From the NCBI GenBank assembly GCA_964392615.1, contig CAYMRB010000358.1, positions 1-10,535 of the forward strand: a stretch of 10,535 nt of DNA. The letters run 5' to 3'. The position numbers and the translations under genes were made by a program. The DNA comes from CAYMRB01 sp964392615 (GTDB lineage Bacteria > Planctomycetota > UBA8108). The notes beneath the pieces are model-generated. The model saw only the letters and a list, made by a program, of their open reading frames with translations. It was not told the DNA's origin and made no database searches. Of the stretch, positions 5,601-10,535 are shown one piece after another (position 1 is the first letter of the stretch; every line of letters starts with the position of its first letter).

Positions 5601-8198
5601 ATGAACCGTATCGCGCGATGGCGTCACCGTGCCCGCTCGACGCTCTTGGCGCTGGCGCTGCTCCTGGCCGACGGAGCTCTCGTCACCGCGGCAACCCCTC
5701 CGGAAGTTCTCGCCGCCCTGCGCCGTGAGGCGGCCACCGGCCAGATTCGACTGGCCCGCGTTCCCGGCTTCGCGTCCGGTCCGCTGGCCCGCGTCGTGGT
5801 CGAGACGCCCCGCGTGACGGCGTCGGGCGACGTGCTCGGGCGCGTGCGGATCGCGGGACAGCCGCTGCGTGCCGTGCTGCACAGCGTCGCTCCCGACATC
5901 CGTGGCGCCGACAGCGTCTGGGTGCTCGCCGCCGAGTCGAGGACTGCGAGTCTCGGCGCGGCGGTTCCCGCGCTGCGGGGCTCGATCGTCGACGCGCTGC
6001 CGTTCTCCCGCGCTGCGTTGATCGTGTCGCAGGCCGACGTCCGCATCGCCCACGATGACCTGCGCTCCGATGTGGTCAGCTTCTACCGCGACGTCTGGGG
6101 CGCCGAGCGAGTGGCGATGGATCTCGGTCTCGGGCTCAACCTCGTCGCTCGGACGCGCTCGAGGGCGGGCACCGCGGTTCACGGAGCGCTGCGCACGCTC
6201 GGGTGCGCGGACGCGTCGCTCGTGCTGGTCGGCAAGCTTCTCGCCGGCGCCAGCCTGGCCGACCTGCACGCGGCGAAGAAGGACGAGAAGCTCGGCGCGA
6301 AGCTGCGCGAGACGGTGTCGTTGCGCGCCGTCCTGCCGTCGCTGCGCCTCGCGGGCCTGCCGCGGAGCTTCGAGACCGCCCGGCCGAGCTTGCTCGTGAC
6401 CGGCAAGCCGGGCGTGGGCATCGGCTTCCGCCTGTCGACACGCGGCCCGGACGGCGCACGCGACTTCGACTGCACGCTGGCCGTCGAGAAGGGCGAGCTC
6501 GGCAACACGTCGAAGATCGTCGGCATCAGCGACGGTCTGTGGCGACGCGCGTTCGGTGTCGCGGGCTTGGATCTCGCGGACGTCCGGCTGCTTCTCGCCG
6601 TCGATGACAAGCAGCAGGTGTCGTTCGGCATGCGCGCCGAGCTCGACGTCGGATCGCGCCGCGCGGCGCTCGCGGGCAAGCTGCGCTTCCATTCGGTCAC
6701 CGGAGCCGTCACGGGCGGTCTGTTCGAGGGCACGCTCGAGTCGCTCGGCGTCGACGACCTCGTCGCATTCGCCAATCGGTTCGCCAGCGCTCGCGACCCG
6801 CGCGCCAAGCCGATCGGACGCGGCTCGCTGCCCGATTTCACGCTGCGCGACCTGTGGCTGAAGATCGCGCCGTTCGAGGGCGATGCCGATCTCGGCGTGT
6901 CGGAGGGCTTCGCGCTCGCCGGTCGACTCTGGGCGCTCGAACGCGAGTTGGCCTTCGTGCACGGAGCGATCGACGTCTCGGGGCTCGTGCCGAGTATCGA
7001 GCTCGCGGGCGAGTCGGAGAGCTTCGACCTCGGCGCGGTCGCGCTGCGCGGCGCCGCGGTCGACGTGCGGATCGGGCTGACCGCGAACCAGCGCTTTCGC
7101 GTCCAGGGACTCCTGAAGCTGCTCGCTGTGACGCGGCGCGTCGACGTCGACATCTCGAAGGAGCGCATGTGGATCGACACCGAGACGACCGTCGCGGGAA
7201 TCTATCGCACCGCCTACCATCTGAGCTCGCCGTCGTCGGACAAGCCGGACTGGGACGTGCGTGCGCGCTTCCGGAACGACCTGACCCGAACGCTCGAGGA
7301 GCGCGTCTCCCGTCAGGCGCTGGAGTGGGCCGACCGCACGAAGAAGAAGTTCGCCAAGGCGAAGGCCGACCTCGACGGAGCCATCCGCGCTGTCGGCAAG
7401 CTCGACAGGCAGATCGCCGAGGCGCGACGCACCGTGGTCGCGAAGCGCAAGAAGCACCAGGATGGCTTGAACACGGCCCTCGCCAACGTGCAGAGGCTGC
7501 AGTCCGGCATCGACCGCGAGCGAGCGACGGTCCGCGCACGCCGCGCCAAGGCCAAGCGCAACTTCGATAGCGCCAAGAAGGGGCTCGATCGGGCCAAGCG
7601 AGCGTGGCAGCAGGCCGTTCGCGCCCGAAAGAAGGCGAGGCTGCACCAGAAGCCCGCCAAGAGAGCGGTGGAGGCCGCCAAGTTCACCGCCTACAAGGCG
7701 AGCCTCGCCGGCTACAAGGTGGCGTACGGCGCGTGGAAGCTCGCGACCAAGGCGCCGGTCGACGCGGCGCCGCGGGTCGCTTCGTTGCTCGTCGCGAAGA
7801 AGACCGCCGACGCAGCGCTCACCGCCGCGAAGAAGCTCGTCGTCACGTTTCCCGTCGACACCGATCCGCGCGTCGCGAGCCTGATCGTCGCTCGCACGAC
7901 CGCTCAGGGCGCGCTCAAGGTCGCGAGAGGTGCGGTCGGGCTGTCCGAGAAGGCGGTGAGCGGCGCCGCTCGCGTCACGGCGTGGGCCGCGAAGAACAAC
8001 GGCCGACTGCTGATGGTCGACGGCGCGGCGTTCGACGCCAAGCTCGCGGCGTGGCTTCGCGGCAGTCGTGTGCGGCTGCGCACCGACGTCCGCTTTCTCG
8101 GCGATGCGAAGCGTATCGATCTCGACCTGCGCGCCGGTGATTTCGACGGCCGCGGCGTGGTCGACGCGCTGTGGCAGAAGCTGCGGAACGCGCTGTAG
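5601..8198 (+). CDS. Exported protein of unknown function, beta-rich repeats plus Lys/Arg-rich helical region
   Basis: The product is 865 residues from ATG 5601, ending at TAG 8196-8198. I do not recognise a named family. Residues 1-31 form a signal peptide (basic start, hydrophobic STLLALALLLADGALV core, likely cleavage near VTAA/TPPE). Residues about 45-540 are beta-rich, with loosely repeated units built around a strand pair such as LPSLRLAGLP (about 245), GLDLADVRLLLAV (about 322), LPDFTLRDLWLKIAP (about 411) and FxLxGxL-like strands. This would suit a long beta sheet or lipid-binding-like fold, but that is only a guess. Residues about 562-718 are a long charged helix or coiled coil rich in Lys, Arg and Ala. 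Residues 719-779 hold a tandem 29-residue helical repeat. The last 69 residues return to beta strands (VRLRTDVRFLGDAKRIDLDL). It follows the sigma/FecR genes by 162 bp on the same strand, with a hairpin between, so co-transcription is uncertain. It is convergent with the HzsA-related gene. No catalytic motif was seen. Confidence 0.85.
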   Translation: MNRIARWRHRARSTLLALALLLADGALVTAATPPEVLAALRREAATGQIRLARVPGFASGPLARVVVETPRVTASGDVLGRVRIAGQPLRAVLHSVAPDIRGADSVWVLAAESRTASLGAAVPALRGSIVDALPFSRAALIVSQADVRIAHDDLRSDVVSFYRDVWGAERVAMDLGLGLNLVARTRSRAGTAVHGALRTLGCADASLVLVGKLLAGASLADLHAAKKDEKLGAKLRETVSLRAVLPSLRLAGLPRSFETARPSLLVTGKPGVGIGFRLSTRGPDGARDFDCTLAVEKGELGNTSKIVGISDGLWRRAFGVAGLDLADVRLLLAVDDKQQVSFGMRAELDVGSRRAALAGKLRFHSVTGAVTGGLFEGTLESLGVDDLVAFANRFASARDPRAKPIGRGSLPDFTLRDLWLKIAPFEGDADLGVSEGFALAGRLWALERELAFVHGAIDVSGLVPSIELAGESESFDLGAVALRGAAVDVRIGLTANQRFRVQGLLKLLAVTRRVDVDISKERMWIDTETTVAGIYRTAYHLSSPSSDKPDWDVRARFRNDLTRTLEERVSRQALEWADRTKKKFAKAKADLDGAIRAVGKLDRQIAEARRTVVAKRKKHQDGLNTALANVQRLQSGIDRERATVRARRAKAKRNFDSAKKGLDRAKRAWQQAVRARKKARLHQKPAKRAVEAAKFTAYKASLAGYKVAYGAWKLATKAPVDAAPRVASLLVAKKTADAALTAAKKLVVTFPVDTDPRVASLIVARTTAQGALKVARGAVGLSEKAVSGAARVTAWAAKNNGRLLMVDGAAFDAKLAAWLRGSRVRLRTDVRFLGDAKRIDLDLRAGDFDGRGVVDALWQKLRNAL
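7284..7754 (+). other. Coiled-coil/long-helix segment of the 865-residue protein
   Basis: Residues about 562-718 are almost free of proline and glycine and rich in Lys, Arg and Ala, with heptad-like hydrophobics (for example LDRQIAEARRTVVAKRKK and FDSAKKGLDRAKRAWQQAVR). The net charge is strongly positive, unlike the beta-rich part before it. It could bind an anionic surface polymer or nucleic acid, or act as a spacer (inference). Confidence 0.65.
7755..7937 (+). repeat. Tandem 29-residue helical repeat, period 32 residues
   Basis: Copy 1 (7755-7841) begins PVDAAPRVASLLVAKKTA and copy 2 (7851-7937) begins PVDTDPRVASLIVARTTA, separated by three residues (VTF). By eye 17 of 29 positions are identical. 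Each copy looks like a PVDxxPR turn followed by an alanine-rich helix, suggesting a helical hairpin array. Confidence 0.8.
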
Positions 8199-8207
8199 TC
8201 CCGGGCG
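8199..8207. other. Nine-base convergent intergenic gap
   Basis: The two convergent genes both end in TAG (8196-8198 on plus, 8210-8208 on minus) and are separated only by TCCCGGGCG. There is no room for an independent terminator between them, so any termination signals lie inside the opposing coding regions. Confidence 0.8.
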
Positions 8208-10535
8208 CTACTCGAGCGTCGCGCTCGGCGGCACGTACCAGAGCGAGCGCCAGTAGGCCTCGTCGGCAGCGTAGACGTCGATCGGATCGGTCTCGAGATC
8301 GAACGACTCGGGCAGGACGCCGTACCGCTTGAGCTCGCGGACGTACTCCGGCCGCGGTCGGAATCCCGGCATGTCGAAGCGGCGGATCTCGTCGAGCTTC
8401 GCTTTCGCGGCGCGGACGTGCTCGAGCACCTTGCGGTAGTCCGGGTCGTTCGCGTCGGCGAAGACGACCGGGTGCTCCACAGGTGCCGGCGGACGGCTGC
8501 GATTCTCCTTGACCGGCTTGCTGTCGAGGCCCGATACCGACGCCCCGCCCGCGAGACCGCCCGCGGCGCGCGCCAGCGGTGCGGTGAGAACGAGCGACCG
8601 ATCCGGACGCGTCAGATCGAACAGCCGATGCCGCGAGTAGCGGCTCAGCGGACGCACCCACGACAGCATGTCGCCCCACGCGTCGAGCGGGATGCGGTAC
8701 GTCACGTGGCGCGGCAGCTGCTTCTTCGGATGACACGAACCGCAGCGACGTTCGATCGCGTCGCTCGCCGGCGGCGTCGAGGGCCACTCGTCGGCCATGA
8801 CGCGAACGGGCAGGTTGTCGCCCCAGCAGCCGCCGATCTGACCGGTGCCGTAGGCGGCGTAGGTGCCGGCGTACTGCGCACCGCTGTCGATCCACAACCG
8901 CACGATGCGCGCTTCGCGCGGCGTCAGGCGTACGTCGTAGTGGCTGCCGTCGACCTTGTTCATCAACTCCGACGCCGAGCTGTACGCTCCGTACGGTCGA
9001 TCGTTGCCGGGCTGGCGTCCGGTGCCGTGTCGGGGCTCGTCGATCGTGTCCTTCACCTGCCACTGAAGGAGCAGCTCGTAGTAGCTCAGCGAGAAGACCG
9101 GGCCGCGGTCGCCGGTGAGCGCGACACCGCCGTCGCGCTTGTCGGGGCCGTGCCACGATACGTCGAACTCGGCGAGGATCGGCTGCACGTCGCGGGGGAA
9201 GTCGATGATCTCCGGAACGTCCGCGACCGGCTCGATGCGGCTCGGTGGGCGGCATATCGCCTGCAAGGGGCGAGTCGTGCCGATCGGCGTCTGCGTGCGC
9301 TGTTCGTGACAGCCGGCGCAGCTGGCGACCTCGCCGGGCTGGAGCGTGACGAAGCTGCGCATCTGCTTGACCGACACGTCGCTCTCGCCGAGCGCTGCGA
9401 AGTAGACGCTGCGCATCGCCGGCACCTCGAAGCAGGCCGAGCCGTCCGACTCGACGGGGACCGTGCCGAGGATGCGTTTCAGCGTCGACGTGACGCCGTG
9501 CCCGATCGGCTGCGATCCGCCGCCGTGGTAGTTGGCGGGCTTGGGCAGATCTTCGAGGACGAGGAGCTTGTCGATCGATCCGCGCTCGACGCCGGCCATG
9601 GCCCGGCCCGCGTACACGTCGTGCAGAACGACCGTGCCCGTGGTCTGCGCGAGATCGAGCCGCGGCGAGATGACCGGCTCGCGGCGACGTCGGATGAGCG
9701 GGCGCGGCTCGTGCGCGAGCAGGCTCGATCCGGCTGGCGGCGACCACAGGACCTCCGTCGCGCCGTTCGTCTCGAGGAGCAGGATCTGGTGGCCCCGCGC
9801 GACGAGGAACGCGTCCGGCGAGAGTGGGTACGGGTCGCGGTAGTCGGCCGACTTCGACACGCGTCGAACCGCCGAGCGGGCGTTCGGGCCGAGTCGCCCC
9901 TCGACCGTCGCGACGAAGCCCGCGTGCTCGTTCCGGCCATGGCCCGGCGAATCGATGAACACGATGCCGTCCGTGCCGGGAATCGGCACCGCGTCGATGA
10001 AGACGCCGCCGGGCTTCTCGTTGCCGAAGTAGACCATCTGCCCGGTGCCATCCGGATGGACCGACCACAGGTGGTGGAAGCTGACGGGATCGCGGTTGAC
10101 GTACTCCCAACGCGTGTAGAGGACGCGACCGTCGGGAAGGACCGCCGGCGTGTTCTCGGTGAACGAGCCGGAGGACAGCATGCGCAGGTCGTCGCCTTCG
10201 TCGTCGCACCGATGCAGCACCGCCGACTCGGCGACCCAGCAGCCGATCCAGCGCTTGCAGCGTGTAGAGCAGAACACGATGTCGCCGTCAGGGAGCCACG
10301 CGGGCTCGATGTCGTCCCACGGTCCGTCGGTGATCTGGCGCAATCCGCCGCCGTCCGCGCGAACCTCCCAGAGGTTGTAGTGATACGTGCCACCGCGTCG
10401 GTACGAAAACAGGATGCGATCGCCGTCGTGGTGCACCTGCGGATCGCGGACGGCGCCGCGCGGATCGTCGACGAGCACCTGCACCTCGCCGGTGCGGAGG
10501 TTCAGCTTCGTCAGCCGTCCTCCGTCCGCGCCGTG
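8208..10535 (-). CDS. HzsA-related beta-propeller c-type cytochrome protein (5' end outside window)
   Basis: The minus-strand frame is open to the right edge and ends at TAG 8210-8208, giving 775 visible residues. A GTG at 10484 is only an internal codon. Residues about 20-330 are WD40-like PD40 propeller repeats (HHDGDRILFSYR, LPDGDIVFCSTRCKRWIGCW, VLPDGRVLYTRWEYV, HPDGTGQMVYFGNE, YPLSPDAFLVARG). A C-terminal region carries two heme c motifs, CAGCH (visible 406-410, 9306-9320) and CGSCH (598-602, 8730-8744), and the family tail RFDMPGFRPRPEYVRELKRY...DPIDVYAADEAYWRSLWY. This layout matches planctomycete proteins annotated as HzsA-related, named after the anammox hydrazine synthase alpha subunit. 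Most such proteins occur in non-anammox bacteria and their reaction is unknown, so no hydrazine chemistry is implied. The expected middle heme motif is replaced by FDVSWHGP (9150-9167). The protein is probably periplasmic, as c-type heme attachment requires; the signal peptide would be off-window. Family assignment is confident, function is not. Confidence 0.9.
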   Translation of the reverse strand, partial: HGADGGRLTKLNLRTGEVQVLVDDPRGAVRDPQVHHDGDRILFSYRRGGTYHYNLWEVRADGGGLRQITDGPWDDIEPAWLPDGDIVFCSTRCKRWIGCWVAESAVLHRCDDEGDDLRMLSSGSFTENTPAVLPDGRVLYTRWEYVNRDPVSFHHLWSVHPDGTGQMVYFGNEKPGGVFIDAVPIPGTDGIVFIDSPGHGRNEHAGFVATVEGRLGPNARSAVRRVSKSADYRDPYPLSPDAFLVARGHQILLLETNGATEVLWSPPAGSSLLAHEPRPLIRRRREPVISPRLDLAQTTGTVVLHDVYAGRAMAGVERGSIDKLLVLEDLPKPANYHGGGSQPIGHGVTSTLKRILGTVPVESDGSACFEVPAMRSVYFAALGESDVSVKQMRSFVTLQPGEVASCAGCHEQRTQTPIGTTRPLQAICRPPSRIEPVADVPEIIDFPRDVQPILAEFDVSWHGPDKRDGGVALTGDRGPVFSLSYYELLLQWQVKDTIDEPRHGTGRQPGNDRPYGAYSSASELMNKVDGSHYDVRLTPREARIVRLWIDSGAQYAGTYAAYGTGQIGGCWGDNLPVRVMADEWPSTPPASDAIERRCGSCHPKKQLPRHVTYRIPLDAWGDMLSWVRPLSRYSRHRLFDLTRPDRSLVLTAPLARAAGGLAGGASVSGLDSKPVKENRSRPPAPVEHPVVFADANDPDYRKVLEHVRAAKAKLDEIRRFDMPGFRPRPEYVRELKRYGVLPESFDLETDPIDVYAADEAYWRSLWYVPPSATLE
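8730..8744 (-). other. Heme c attachment motif CGSCH
   Basis: TGC-GGT-TCG-TGT-CAT codes CxxCH in the context IERRCGSCHPKKQL in the C-terminal cytochrome-like part. It is intact. Confidence 0.85.
9150..9167 (-). other. Degenerate central heme c motif (FDVSWH in place of HCxxCH)
   Basis: The segment DVQPILAEFDVSWHGPDKRD aligns from memory with the family pattern VQPILxxHCVxCHGPDK. The histidine and the surrounding GPDKRDGGVALTG are kept, but both cysteines are gone (Cys to Asp, Cys to Trp) and the preceding His is Phe. The frame is intact on both sides. Confidence 0.75.
9306..9320 (-). other. Heme c attachment motif CAGCH
   Basis: TGC-GCC-GGC-TGT-CAC codes CxxCH in the context EVASCAGCHEQRTQ, just after the propeller. 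It is intact and expected to bind heme c covalently. Confidence 0.85.

Noticed and set aside
5544..7646. 700-codon open frame on the minus strand opposite the 865-residue gene
   Set aside because: The composition is Arg/Ala/Glu/Gln-rich with no domain signature. The plus-strand frame has an SD, a signal peptide and structured segments.
7975..10209. 744-codon minus-strand frame overlapping the HzsA-related gene
   Set aside because: It is an arginine/proline/alanine-rich shadow in another frame of the same strand. The true frame holds the propeller repeats, CxxCH motifs and the conserved family tail.
8208..10535. True hydrazine synthase alpha subunit and hence anammox metabolism
   Set aside because: The family resemblance is to the broad HzsA-related group found in many non-anammox planctomycetes. 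The beta and gamma hydrazine synthase subunits are not in the window, and one heme motif is lost.

Overview
This is a GC-rich bacterial window, and its protein families point to a planctomycete or close relative (inference). The clues are an ECF sigma factor of the type common in Rhodopirellula and Verrucomicrobium, a FecR protein fused to a LamG-like domain, a large secreted protein with LamG-like domains and a dockerin-type tail, and a protein of the HzsA-related (hydrazine synthase alpha-like) cytochrome family. I saw no tRNA, rRNA, CRISPR array, insertion sequence or phage gene.

Layout: (1) Positions 1-2882, minus strand: a secreted modular protein that runs off the left edge. It has a signal peptide, three LamG-like domains alternating with two cysteine-containing PKD-like domains, and the start of a dockerin-like EF-hand pair. 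(2) Positions 2883-3133: an AT-richer divergent intergenic region with several short palindromes. (3) Positions 3134-3694 and 3675-5438, plus strand: an ECF sigma factor translationally overlapped by a membrane-anchored FecR/LamG protein, its probable anti-sigma regulator. (4) Positions 5439-5600: a gap with a strong GC hairpin. (5) Positions 5601-8198, plus strand: an exported 865-residue protein of unknown function, beta-rich in its first two thirds and lysine/arginine/alanine-rich helical after that. (6) Positions 8208-10535, minus strand: the HzsA-related beta-propeller cytochrome, cut at its 5' end by the right edge and convergent with gene 5 across only 9 bp.

How they may work together (inference): the sigma/FecR pair is a cell-surface signalling unit. 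The secreted LamG/PKD/dockerin protein transcribed away from it is the obvious candidate target or partner, since both exported products carry LamG-like folds. The 865-residue protein may be in the same transcript as the sigma/FecR pair or separated from it by the hairpin. The HzsA-related protein looks like an independent periplasmic redox protein. Its most striking feature is that the central of three expected heme c motifs is destroyed.

The large leftmost gene has no stop in the window, and a long open frame on the opposite strand (117-2927) mimics a gene there. That frame has a low-complexity composition and is rejected.
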